Origin: Pseudomonas fluorescens
Lineage (GTDB): Bacteria > Pseudomonadota > Gammaproteobacteria > Pseudomonadales > Pseudomonadaceae
Reading direction: 5' to 3'
Length of the DNA: 64,000 nucleotides
Assembly: GCF_902497785.1 (NCBI RefSeq)
Contig: NZ_CABVHK010000005.1
Location: 186,001-250,000 of the forward strand
The position numbers and the translations under genes are program-made. Below are positions 18,114 through 25,803 of this stretch, piece by piece (the first letter of the stretch is position 1; every line of letters starts with the position of its first letter). The notes below the pieces were generated by a model. It ran no database searches and was not told where the DNA came from. It saw nothing but the letters and a program-made list of their open reading frames with translations.

Positions 18114-19109
18114 ATGCAACTGGTCTGCCCGGCAGGGAATCTGCCTGCACTGAAAGCGGCGGTGCGCCAAGGCGCGGATGCCGTGTATGTCGGTTTTCGC
18201 GATGACACCAACGCCCGGCATTTCGCCGGGCTGAACATGGATGACAAACAGTTCGACGCCGCCGTCGCTCACATCCGCCAGCACCAGCGCAAGCTGTACG
18301 TCGCGGTCAATACGTACCCGCAACCCAAGGGCTGGGAGCGCTGGCAGCGAGCGGTGGACCGGGCCGCCGATTTCGGCGTGGATGCACTGATCGCCGCTGA
18401 CCCCGGGGTGCTCAACTACGCCAGTCAACGCCATCCGCAACTGGCCCTTCACCTGTCGGTTCAGGGTTCGGCGACTCACGCCGCCGCGCTGGAATTTTAC
18501 GCGCAGCGCTACGGGATTCGCCGCGCGGTGCTGCCACGGGTGCTGTCGTTGGCGCAGGTGCGTCAGGTCGCGGCCAGCAGCCCGGTACCCATCGAAGTGT
18601 TTGGCTTCGGCAGCCTGTGCATCATGGCCGAAGGACGCTGCCACCTGTCTTCGTACATCACCGGCGAGTCGCCAAACCTGTGCGGCGTCTGTTCGCCGGC
18701 CAAGGCGGTGCGTTGGAGCGAGGACGCCGAAGGCTTGAGTGCGCGGCTCAGCGAAGTGCTGATCGACCGCTACACCCCCGACGAACCGGCCGGTTACCCG
18801 ACCTTGTGCAAGGGCCGGTTCCTGGTGGACGGCAAACGCTTTCACGCGCTGGAAGAACCCACCAGCCTCGACACCCTGGACCTGCTGCCGGAGCTGACCG
18901 CCATCGGCGTCGAAGCCGTGAAGATCGAAGGCCGCCAGCGCAGCCCGGCCTATGTTGAACAAGTGACCCGGGTCTGGCGTGCGGCGCTGGATGCCCATCG
19001 CGGCGCACCGGGCAGTTTTCGCGTCAAGGAGGAATGGCGCCAGGTGCTGGCCGGTCTGTCCGAAGGCAGCCAGACCACCCTGGGTGCTTACCATCGATCA
19101 TGGCAATGA
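18114..19109 (+). CDS. ubiU: UbiU, O2-independent ubiquinone hydroxylation protein (U32 family)
   Basis: A 331-residue peptidase-U32-family protein. It has the N-terminal LVCPAGNLPALKAAVRQGAD segment and a cysteine set (CIMAEGRCHLSS, NLCGVCSP) matching the 4Fe-4S ligands of UbiU. With UbiV and UbiT it allows ubiquinone synthesis without oxygen, so nitrate and NO respiration keep a quinone pool. It is followed by ubiV and ubiT on the same strand, 75 bp downstream of moeA. Older annotations call it YhbU or a collagenase-like protease. Confidence 0.93.
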   Translation: MQLVCPAGNLPALKAAVRQGADAVYVGFRDDTNARHFAGLNMDDKQFDAAVAHIRQHQRKLYVAVNTYPQPKGWERWQRAVDRAADFGVDALIAADPGVLNYASQRHPQLALHLSVQGSATHAAALEFYAQRYGIRRAVLPRVLSLAQVRQVAASSPVPIEVFGFGSLCIMAEGRCHLSSYITGESPNLCGVCSPAKAVRWSEDAEGLSARLSEVLIDRYTPDEPAGYPTLCKGRFLVDGKRFHALEEPTSLDTLDLLPELTAIGVEAVKIEGRQRSPAYVEQVTRVWRAALDAHRGAPGSFRVKEEWRQVLAGLSEGSQTTLGAYHRSWQ

Positions 19110-19119
19110 GGGACGCGAC

Positions 19120-20010
19120 ATGAAGCTCAGCCTGGGACCGGTCCTGTTTTATTGGGACAAGGAACAACTCAGCAACTTTTACGCCGAGATGTCGGCGCTG
19201 CCTCTGGACGTTATTTACCTGGGGGAAACCGTGTGCTCGAAACGCCGGGCCTTTTCACTGGATCAATGGCTGGGACTGGGGCGCGAGTTGCAGGAGTGCA
19301 GTCAGGCGCAACTGGTCATTTCCAGCCTGACCCTGATCGAAGCGGCGTCGGAGCTGTCCAGCCTGCGCCGGCTGTGCGACAACGGCCAACTGTTGGTGGA
19401 AGCCAACGACATGGGGGCGGTACAGTTTCTCGCCGATCGGCAGTTGCCGTTCGTGGGCGGCCCGGCCCTAAATTTATACAACGGTCATGCATTGGCGCAG
19501 TTGATCGACAGTGGAATGATCCGTTGGGTGCCGCCGGTGGAATGTTCGGCGGCGCTGATCAAAGATGTGATCGGCCAGGTGCGTGAATTGGGCCTGGCGG
19601 TGCCGGAAGTGGAAATCTTTGCCTACGGGCATTTGCCCCTGGCCTATTCCGCACGCTGCTTCACTGCCCGCGCGGAAAACCGGCCCAAGGACGACTGCCA
19701 GTTTTGCTGCATCAACTACCCCGACGGCATGGCGCTGACCAGCCAGGAAGGGCAGCCGCTGTTCACCCTCAACGGCATTCAAACCATGTCGGCGGACGTG
19801 ACCAATTTGCTCGCCGATTATTCCGGGCTGGTGGCCTGTGGCGCTGATGTGTTGCGTTTGAGTCCGCGCGCCCAAGGCATGACCGAGGTGATTGCGGCTT
19901 ATCAAAGGGTGCGTCTGGGCGAAACACCGCCGCTGTTTGTCGAGGGCTGCAATGGCTACTGGCATGGTCAGGCCGGCATGTTGCGCGTCGAGGAGGTCGG
20001 CCTGTGTTGA
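19120..20010 (+). CDS. ubiV: UbiV, O2-independent ubiquinone hydroxylation protein (U32 family)
   Basis: A 296-residue partner of UbiU. It begins MKLSLGPVLFYW and contains VCSKRRAFS and CFTARAENRPKDDCQFCC, which carry the four cysteines of its iron-sulfur cluster, plus the FAYGHLPLAYSARC segment of U32 proteins. The ATG at 19120 lies ten bases after the ubiU stop. It overlaps ubiT by seven bases. It forms a heterodimer with UbiU in characterised systems. Confidence 0.92.
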   Translation: MKLSLGPVLFYWDKEQLSNFYAEMSALPLDVIYLGETVCSKRRAFSLDQWLGLGRELQECSQAQLVISSLTLIEAASELSSLRRLCDNGQLLVEANDMGAVQFLADRQLPFVGGPALNLYNGHALAQLIDSGMIRWVPPVECSAALIKDVIGQVRELGLAVPEVEIFAYGHLPLAYSARCFTARAENRPKDDCQFCCINYPDGMALTSQEGQPLFTLNGIQTMSADVTNLLADYSGLVACGADVLRLSPRAQGMTEVIAAYQRVRLGETPPLFVEGCNGYWHGQAGMLRVEEVGLC

Positions 20011-20474
20011 ACCGTAAAAAATGGCTGTTGAAAGGGGCCGACCGGTTATTACCGCTGGTGCGGCGGGTGCCTTTCGCGGTGCAGCGCCTGGCGTTGCATC
20101 AGGCGCTGAACCGCTGCCTCGCCGAGCCGTTGCGCGATGGTGAGTTCGAGGTGCTGCGCGGACGCTGGTTGTGCCTGCGGATTCCGGATCTGGGCTTGTC
20201 CTGGTTTCTGACGCTCACTCGTCAGGGCCTGCGAATCGCCGAACGCGGCACGGCGGACGTGACCATCAGCGGTAACTGGCGCGAGTTTCTGCTGCTGGCC
20301 AGCCGTCAGGAAGATCCGGACACGCTGTTCTTCCGCCGGCGTTTGGTGATCGAGGGCGACACCGAGCTGGGGCTGGCGCTGAAGAACCTGATCGACAGCC
20401 TTGATCCTGATGTGTTGCCCGTGTGGTTGTGGCGCAATCTGGAGCGGGCGGGGAAGGGGTTGGCGGCGCAGTAG
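20004..20474 (+). CDS. ubiT: UbiT, SCP2-domain accessory factor for anaerobic ubiquinone synthesis
   Basis: A 156-residue protein with an SCP2 lipid-binding fold. The segment LRGRWLCLRIPDLGLSWFLT leads into GTADVTISGNWREFLLLASRQEDPDTLFFRRRL and IEGDTELGLALKNLID, the usual UbiT/YhbT signature. It is thought to bind ubiquinone intermediates for UbiUV. It overlaps ubiV and is the last gene of the operon. A repeat-rich region follows. Confidence 0.9.
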   Translation: MLNRKKWLLKGADRLLPLVRRVPFAVQRLALHQALNRCLAEPLRDGEFEVLRGRWLCLRIPDLGLSWFLTLTRQGLRIAERGTADVTISGNWREFLLLASRQEDPDTLFFRRRLVIEGDTELGLALKNLIDSLDPDVLPVWLWRNLERAGKGLAAQ

Positions 20475-20494
20475 AACCTGCTGACACCGATCAA

Positions 20495-20600
20495 AATGTG
20501 GGGCAGCGGTGCGACGATTCGACTTGCTCGCAAAGTGGGAGTGTCAGTTGCCATAGATGTTGAATGCCAGTCCGCCTTCGCGGGCAAGCCCGCTCCCACA
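20495..20600. repeat. REP-like elements after ubiT
   Basis: The left half TGTGGGGCAGCGGTGCGACG and the right half GCGGGCAAGCCCGCTCCCAC, ending near 20600, are the paired ends of a degraded REP doublet. Together with the long repeat at 20630-20870 and a further REP half near 20878 they fill the 512 bp between ubiT and dnrE. I see no gene in that stretch. Confidence 0.65.
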
Positions 20601-20629
20601 TTGGAATCACTTCAAGTCCGGAATAGGCG

Positions 20630-20870
20630 AACGATCAAACCAGCGAAGCGCGCCCGCTTGACGCCCAGGTCGGCCCAGAGGCCGCCTCGGTTTTGATGTT
20701 GATTTTGACCTTAGGCACACCGAGCCCAAGCGAGGTGCCGAGTGGTGGGGCAAGAGCGTTTGGGTTACTTTTGCGCTTTCAAAAGTGACTCGCCGTAAGG
20801 GCGAAACCAATAGCCGCCGTTACCCCAGGAATGGATATGTACACCATCAAAAAACCCATCGCCTGACACA
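20630..20870 (-). repeat. Long dispersed repeat, copy C (internally shorter)
   Basis: The reverse complement starts with GATGGTGTACATATCCATTC and carries the same end blocks as copies A and B at 4782-5610, including the GCGGCCTCTGGGCCGACCTG-type block and the AGCGAAGCGCGCCCGCTTGA block. A central part of about 70-100 bp present in A and B is absent. Orientation is the same as copy B. No transposase gene is present. Confidence 0.75.
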
Positions 20871-20986
20871 ACGCTTTCGCGAGCAGGCTCGCTCCCACAG
20901 GGGATTTATGTTGTCGTTCAGACCATAGTTTCCTGGCGATTCCTATGCTGGCGAACCCAATGCGCATTGACCGCATTCAATTGTGC

Positions 20987-21661
20987 CTATTGGAACGCTG
21001 CCAGATCCTCCTCCAGGAGGATGCTGATGTTGCGTCGTTCCATGGCAATCAGCCCACCGTCCACCAGGCGATGGAGGATCCGCGAAAAGGTTTCCGGCTG
21101 AATCCCCAGCTTCGACGCCACCAGGCGTTTGGACATCTGCAAGACGATCTGGCCGGTGACCGGGTGACGTTCCTGAAACAGAAAGTTGATCACCCGCCGG
21201 CTCGCGCTGGCCATGGTCAAGGTGTCGATATCGCGCAGCCGCAGGTGCAGGTGAATGCTCATGCTGGCGAGAATGGCCAGGCAGACTTTCGGCTGGTCCT
21301 CAAGGGCATTGCGATAGTGGTTGCCCTCGATGCTGACGAGCACGCTGTCCTTCAGGGCGGTGGCGCTCACCGGGTACAGACGGGCCTGGCTGAACAGCAG
21401 GGCTTCGGCAAAGGTTTGCCCGGGCAGGATGATTTCCACCAGGTTTTCCTGGCCTTCACCCGTCAGCCGGTACAATTTGATCTGGCCGCTGACCAGCAGG
21501 AAAAAGCGTTTCGCCGGATCGCCCTGGTGCATCAGCGTGCTGTGGCAGGGCAGGCGTTTGAGCATCGCCAGGGCACAGACTTCCTCGAAGACGGACTCCG
21601 GCAACTGGCTGAACAGATGATGACGGCGCAACGTTAAAACGATGGAAGGGTGGGTCAGCAT
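20987..21661 (-). CDS. dnrE: DNR-type Crp/FNR regulator next to narXL (DnrE-like)
   Basis: A 224-residue second DNR-like regulator. The beta-roll (about 20-110) lacks the N-terminal cysteine cluster of FNR/ANR, and the C-terminal helix-turn-helix has ETFSR (KLGIQPETFSRILHRL), so it should bind the same TTGAT-N4-ATCAA boxes as DNR. It lies downstream of narXL on the same strand, the location of dnrE in P. stutzeri; the symbol is by synteny. The 86 bp gap from narL holds a NarL-type inverted heptamer pair, suggesting nitrate control. Its sequence is clearly different from DNR at 9911-10594. Confidence 0.82.
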   Translation of the reverse strand: MLTHPSIVLTLRRHHLFSQLPESVFEEVCALAMLKRLPCHSTLMHQGDPAKRFFLLVSGQIKLYRLTGEGQENLVEIILPGQTFAEALLFSQARLYPVSATALKDSVLVSIEGNHYRNALEDQPKVCLAILASMSIHLHLRLRDIDTLTMASASRRVINFLFQERHPVTGQIVLQMSKRLVASKLGIQPETFSRILHRLVDGGLIAMERRNISILLEEDLAAFQ

Positions 21662-21725
21662 GGCGTACCTCCGCTGACGGTCATAGTAAAGAGCGCAGGC
21701 CGGTTGACCTATGCCTCTGCCGGCC

Positions 21726-21741
21726 TACCTCCAAGGAGGCA
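21726..21741. promoter_or_regulatory. NarL-type heptamer pair upstream of dnrE
   Basis: TACCTCC-AA-GGAGGCA is a 7-2-7 inverted pair in the short gap between narL and dnrE, 65-80 bp before the dnrE ATG. A further single heptamer TACCTCC occurs at 21665. It could alternatively be part of a narL terminator, but no T-run follows. Confidence 0.6.
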
Positions 21742-21747
21742 TGCGCC

Positions 21748-22395
21748 TCAGCCGGCATTGCGCAGATGCTCCATGGCCCACACGGCAGCCTCGACCCGCG
21801 AGCGCAAACCGAGTTTGTGCAGCAGGTTCTTGACGTGCACCTTGACCGTCCCTTCGGTGATGCCCAGCTTGTGCCCGATGACCTTGTTGCTGAAGCCGCT
21901 GGCGATGGTTTTCAACACCTGGCGTTCGCGTTCGGTCAGTTCCACTACGGCCTGGCGCGGCGGTGAACGCAGCGCCTGCGCCATGACCTGAGTCAGGCCG
22001 GGGCTGATCACCAGTGCGCCATCGAGGGCATCGCGGATGTACTGGATCAACAATTCAGGTTCCATGTCCTTGAGCAGATAGCCGTCGGCATCGAGGCGCA
22101 GGGCGTCGCGAATATCGTCTTCGGCGTCCGACACGGTGAACAGCAACACTTTGCCGGTGTAGTGCATCGCCCGCAGGCGGCGCAGGGTTTCAATGCCGTT
22201 CATTTGCGGCATGTTGTTATCGAGCAACACCAGGTCCGGTTGCAGCGGTTCGATCAGGGTCAGGGCTTCTTCGCCATGGCTGGCTTCGCCGACGATGAGG
22301 AAATCCTCTTCCAGTTCGAGCATCTGGCGGATGCCGCGACGCATCATCGGATGGTCGTCTACCAGCAGGATTCGGTGTTGCGGGGACGTGTTCAT
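21748..22395 (-). CDS. narL: NarL, nitrate/nitrite response regulator
   Basis: A 215-residue response regulator. The receiver domain has the acidic pair DD near residues 13-14 and the phospho-acceptor Asp59 in LVLLDNNMPQ. The C-terminal LuxR-type helix-turn-helix (about 150-210) contains LTERERQVLKTIASGFSNK and the recognition helix TEGTVKVHVKNLL, as in NarL/NarP. It is phosphorylated by NarX in response to nitrate. The start overlaps the narX stop (ATGA), so the two are translationally coupled. Confidence 0.95.
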   Translation of the reverse strand: MNTSPQHRILLVDDHPMMRRGIRQMLELEEDFLIVGEASHGEEALTLIEPLQPDLVLLDNNMPQMNGIETLRRLRAMHYTGKVLLFTVSDAEDDIRDALRLDADGYLLKDMEPELLIQYIRDALDGALVISPGLTQVMAQALRSPPRQAVVELTERERQVLKTIASGFSNKVIGHKLGITEGTVKVHVKNLLHKLGLRSRVEAAVWAMEHLRNAG

Positions 22396-24194
22396 GTGAC
22401 GCTACCTTGTGTGTGCCGTCCGAGAAACTCCGGGTGGAATTCCAGTTGGACGAGGGTGCCTTGCGGCTCCCTGGAAAAGATCTGCAATTGCCCACGCAAG
22501 CTGCGCGCCCGCTCATCCATGATGTTCAGGCCGTGATGCTCGCGCTGGTCGACGTTGCCGCTGAAACCACGCCCGTCGTCTTTGACCAGCAGCCGGACGG
22601 TTTCGCCGTCCTGACGCAGTTCCAGCCAGGCGTTTTGCGCATGGGCGTGGCGCAGGCAGTTGGAAAGGGCTTCGCGGGTAATCTGCAGAATGTGAATTTG
22701 TTCGCTGGCCGACAGCTGAAACGCCAGCGCATCGACGTGCAGGTGCACCTGGAATTGTCCGCGCCGGGTGAACTCCTCGGCGGTGTCTTTTAGTTCCTGC
22801 ACCAGCCCGGCGTCGTGAATCTGCAAACGGAACGTGGTGAGCAACTCGCGCAATTGGCGATAGGCATTGTTCAGCCCCTCGCGCAATTCGGCGGCGACGG
22901 TTTCCAGGGTCGGCACCGGTTCGCCCCGACGCATCAGGGTTTGCAAGCGGCTGACTTGCAGCTTCATGTAGGACAAGGCCTGCGCGAGTGAGTCGTGCAG
23001 CTCGCGGGCGATGATCGTGCGTTCTTCAAGCAGTAGCAGGCGATGGTCCTGTTCCCGCTGACGCTTGAGCGAGAGCGAGGTGCCGATCAGGTTCGCCAGC
23101 GCCTGGATCAGTTGGGTTTCCCAGGCTTGCGTGGGATGGCCGTCGACAAAGTGCGCCTTGAGTTCCCCGAGTTCGCTGCCCTGGTTGCTGATGCTGAAAG
23201 TTTGCGGGTTGGCATCGTGGTGTTTCTCGCACGTGGCGCAGTCGCTGCTGGCGCAGACTTCACGGATGTCCGCCCCATGCAGGGCAATCAATTGCTGGGC
23301 CGGCGCCTGCGTTTCGCCTTGCAGGCACAGCGACAGACGCAGGCCGGGCAGACGCTGCTGAAAGCGCCGGATCAACTCATCCAGCCCTTCGGCATTGGCC
23401 AGGCGCGTGGCCAGGCTGCGGCTGCTTTGATACAGCAACTCCAGGGCGGCATTGGCTTGTTGCAGGTTCAGGGTCTTTTGCTGGACCTGGCTTTCCAGCG
23501 TGCGGTGCGACTCTTCGATGGTCTCGGCCATGGCGTTGAAACTCATGGCCAACTGGCCCAGTTCGTCCTGGGACTGATGGTTGACCCGCACCTTAAAATC
23601 GCCGCGACGAAAGCGCTGGGTCGCGTCCACCAGTTCTTTGAGCGGCGTGACCACGCCGTATTGCAATTCGTACAGTCCGATCAGCAAGACAATCATGGTG
23701 GTGAACAGGGCCATGCCCTGAATCACTTGTTGCCAGCCTTGCTTTTGCTCGCTCTGGCGCTGCAGCAGGCTGACGAACTGGTTCAGTTGTTCCACGAACG
23801 GCTGGGCCTGCGCGTGAAAGGCCGGGGCGTCGCCGCGCTCCAGTGCCGGGCGCAATGCCTCGTCCCATTGTTGCTGGATGCGCGCGTAACTGATTTGCAG
23901 TGCCGTGCTCGGGCCATCTTCCAGCACGGCCTTGAGCGACTGGCTGTTGAGGCGACGTTGCAGGCTGTCGGTGATGCCGGCGAGTTCTTCGGGCGTGGCG
24001 CCGGCGGCGAGCTTCCAGTTCAGGTGATAGGTCTCCATGCGCACCGAACCTGCGGTGTTGATGGCGGCGCCATCGCCCTGGCTGAACCAGGCGATGAGCC
24101 CGGCGCTTAACGAGCTGGCGAGGGCGAGCACGGCGATCAGGATCACCGCGAGCCCGGCGCGCGCGGGCAGGGAGCTGCGCAACCAGCGAATCAT
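22392..24194 (-). CDS. narX: NarX, nitrate/nitrite sensor histidine kinase
   Basis: About 600 residues from the ATG at 24194 (MIRWLRSSLPARAGL). The open frame extends to 24329, but the longer N-terminus looks non-coding. Two transmembrane helices flank a periplasmic nitrate-binding domain with the P-box AAINTAGSVRMETYH. HAMP, a GAF-like region with a cysteine cluster (CASSDCATC) and a HisKA_3 kinase domain follow, with the H-box TIIARELHDSLAQALSYMK and the G-box VKDDGRGFSG. It signals to NarL. Its ribosome site is weak. NarL-type heptamers lie just upstream, implying autoregulation. Confidence 0.92.
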   Translation of the reverse strand: MIRWLRSSLPARAGLAVILIAVLALASSLSAGLIAWFSQGDGAAINTAGSVRMETYHLNWKLAAGATPEELAGITDSLQRRLNSQSLKAVLEDGPSTALQISYARIQQQWDEALRPALERGDAPAFHAQAQPFVEQLNQFVSLLQRQSEQKQGWQQVIQGMALFTTMIVLLIGLYELQYGVVTPLKELVDATQRFRRGDFKVRVNHQSQDELGQLAMSFNAMAETIEESHRTLESQVQQKTLNLQQANAALELLYQSSRSLATRLANAEGLDELIRRFQQRLPGLRLSLCLQGETQAPAQQLIALHGADIREVCASSDCATCEKHHDANPQTFSISNQGSELGELKAHFVDGHPTQAWETQLIQALANLIGTSLSLKRQREQDHRLLLLEERTIIARELHDSLAQALSYMKLQVSRLQTLMRRGEPVPTLETVAAELREGLNNAYRQLRELLTTFRLQIHDAGLVQELKDTAEEFTRRGQFQVHLHVDALAFQLSASEQIHILQITREALSNCLRHAHAQNAWLELRQDGETVRLLVKDDGRGFSGNVDQREHHGLNIMDERARSLRGQLQIFSREPQGTLVQLEFHPEFLGRHTQGSVT

Positions 24195-24274
24195 CGGCGC
24201 AGGCCCGTGGAAAAGACAGGAAAGTAGAGCATGTGCAGCTCCAGAGTGAGGTGGGCCACCGATCCCGGTCGCGC

Positions 24275-24290
24275 TACCTCTAAAGAGTTG
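24275..24290. promoter_or_regulatory. NarL-type heptamer pair between narX and narK1 (narX side)
   Basis: TACCTCT-AA-AGAGTTG has a left heptamer that fits TACYYMT exactly, a two-base spacer and an inverted partner with one mismatch outside the core. It lies 81 bp before the narX start and 220 bp before narK1. Confidence 0.6.
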
Positions 24291-24371
24291 CCGACGGATC
24301 CCTGTCGACAGAACACTGGGTAGAAACAACTAAAACGCTGATAAACAAAGGGTTTCAAGCATTCTCTGAAC

Positions 24372-24387
24372 TACCTCCTTGGAGGTA
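24372..24387. promoter_or_regulatory. NarL-type 7-2-7 heptamer pair upstream of narK1
   Basis: TACCTCC-TT-GGAGGTA is a perfect inverted repeat in the 7-2-7 arrangement preferred by NarL/NarP dimers. Its centre is about 53 bp upstream of the centre of the ANR box at 24426-24439, consistent with joint activation of the narK1K2GHJI operon. Confidence 0.7.
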
Positions 24388-24425
24388 GGCCGCGCAAGCA
24401 TAGGCCTGTGCCCCCTTGGGCTTCG

Positions 24426-24439
24426 TTGACATGGATCAA
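24426..24439 (+). promoter_or_regulatory. ANR/DNR box upstream of narK1
   Basis: TTGAC-ATGG-ATCAA matches the consensus in nine of ten positions. Its centre is 66 bp before the narK1 start codon, so a class II start site would be near 24474. It is expected to drive narK1K2GHJI anaerobically. Confidence 0.85.
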
Positions 24440-24498
24440 GTTTTTGCAGGGTTGCCCTCTCTAGTCTGCCGCCATGGCTAACTGACTGGAGAGCATTT

Positions 24499-25803
24499 GT
24501 GACCCAACCCCGTGTACAACAAGGCTTCGTGCTGGGCATGAGCACACTGGCCTTCACCGTGTGTTTCATGGTCTGGATGATGTTTGCCGTGCTCGGCGTG
24601 CCGATCAAGGAACTGCTCCAGCTCAACGAAACCCAGTTCGGCCTGCTGGCTGCGACCCCGGTATTGACCGGCTCGCTGGTGCGCTTGCCGCTGGGTCTGC
24701 TGACCGACCGCTTCGGCGGGCGCAGCGTGTTCTTTCTGCTGATGCTGTCCTGCGTCGCGCCGCTGTACCTGATCAGCCACGCCACCGCCTACTGGCAGTT
24801 CCTGGTCCTGGGTTTGTTCGTCGGCCTGGCCGGCGGCTCGTTTTCGGTCGGGATCGCCTACGTCGCCAAATGGTTCGACAAAGAGAACCAGGGCTTCGCC
24901 ATGGGCATCTTCGGTGCCGGCAACGCTGGAGCGGCGGTGACCAAGTTTCTCGCCCCGGCGTTGATTGCCGCGGGCAGCTGGCAGCTGGTGCCGAAAGTCT
25001 TCAGCGCCATCCTCTTTATTACTGCGCTGCTGTTCTGGTTTCTCAGTGCCGAAAACAAAGACCACCGCAGTGCCTCGGGCGCCACGTTGCGTGAGCAGTT
25101 GAGTTCGCTGAAAGACCCTGCGGTGTGGCGCTACTGCCAGTACTACTCGATCGTCTTTGGCGGCTATGTGGCCCTCGCGCTGTGGATGACCAAGTACTAC
25201 GTGCAGGAATACGGTTTCAGCCTGCAAAGCGCGGCGCTGCTGGCGGCGTGTTTCTCGCTGCCTGGTGGCGTGCTGCGTGCGGTCGGCGGCTGGATGTCGG
25301 ATCGCTGGGGCGCGCAAAGCGTGACCTGGTGGGTGTTGTGGGTCAGCTGGATCTGCCTGTTCCTGCTCTCGTACCCGCAAACCCAACTGCAAGTGCAGAC
25401 CATCAACGGCACCGTGGACTTCCACATCGGCCTCAATCCCGCGCTGTTCACCGTGCTGCTGTTTGTCATGGGCATTGCCTTCGCGTTCGGCAAGGCCTCG
25501 GTCTTCAAATACATCGCCAATGACTACCCGAAAAACATGGGCGCGGTCTCCGGCATCGTCGGTCTGGCCGGCGGCCTCGGCGGTTTTGTCCTGCCGATCA
25601 TGTTTGGCGCCCTGGTGGACCTCACCGGCGTGCGCTCTTCCTGCTTCATGTTGATGTACGGCGTGGTCTGGGTCTCCCTCACCTGGATGTACTTCAGCGA
25701 AATACGCAAAAGCCCGGTGCTTGGTAAAGAACCGCCGCTGCGCCTGTCCCCGATTTCCAGCATTGCCCAAGGAGAAGAACATGTCCGTTCTGCAAAAGCC
25801 TGA
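24499..25803 (+). CDS. narK1: NarK1, nitrate/nitrite transporter (major facilitator)
   Basis: A 434-residue, 12-helix MFS protein from a GTG start preceded by GGAGAG. The first MFS loop reads RLPLGLLTDRFGGRS, and the nitrate signature regions appear as GLAGGSFSVGIAYVAKWF and GVVSGIVGLAGGLGGFVLP-type (here GAVSGIVGLAGGLGGFVLP). The type 1 NarK is thought to act as a nitrate/proton symporter that starts respiration. It overlaps narK2 by 23 bp and begins the narK1K2GHJI operon found in Pseudomonas. Confidence 0.95.
   Translation: MTQPRVQQGFVLGMSTLAFTVCFMVWMMFAVLGVPIKELLQLNETQFGLLAATPVLTGSLVRLPLGLLTDRFGGRSVFFLLMLSCVAPLYLISHATAYWQFLVLGLFVGLAGGSFSVGIAYVAKWFDKENQGFAMGIFGAGNAGAAVTKFLAPALIAAGSWQLVPKVFSAILFITALLFWFLSAENKDHRSASGATLREQLSSLKDPAVWRYCQYYSIVFGGYVALALWMTKYYVQEYGFSLQSAALLAACFSLPGGVLRAVGGWMSDRWGAQSVTWWVLWVSWICLFLLSYPQTQLQVQTINGTVDFHIGLNPALFTVLLFVMGIAFAFGKASVFKYIANDYPKNMGAVSGIVGLAGGLGGFVLPIMFGALVDLTGVRSSCFMLMYGVVWVSLTWMYFSEIRKSPVLGKEPPLRLSPISSIAQGEEHVRSAKA

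Noticed and set aside
20490..20980. Short frames in the ubiT-dnrE gap
   Set aside because: They coincide with REP and long-repeat copy C; no ribosome site or codon bias supports them.
24195..24329. N-terminal extension of NarX to the far start of the open frame
   Set aside because: The extra 45 residues cover a NarL-type site, lack a family match and precede a normal NarX start with a membrane helix.
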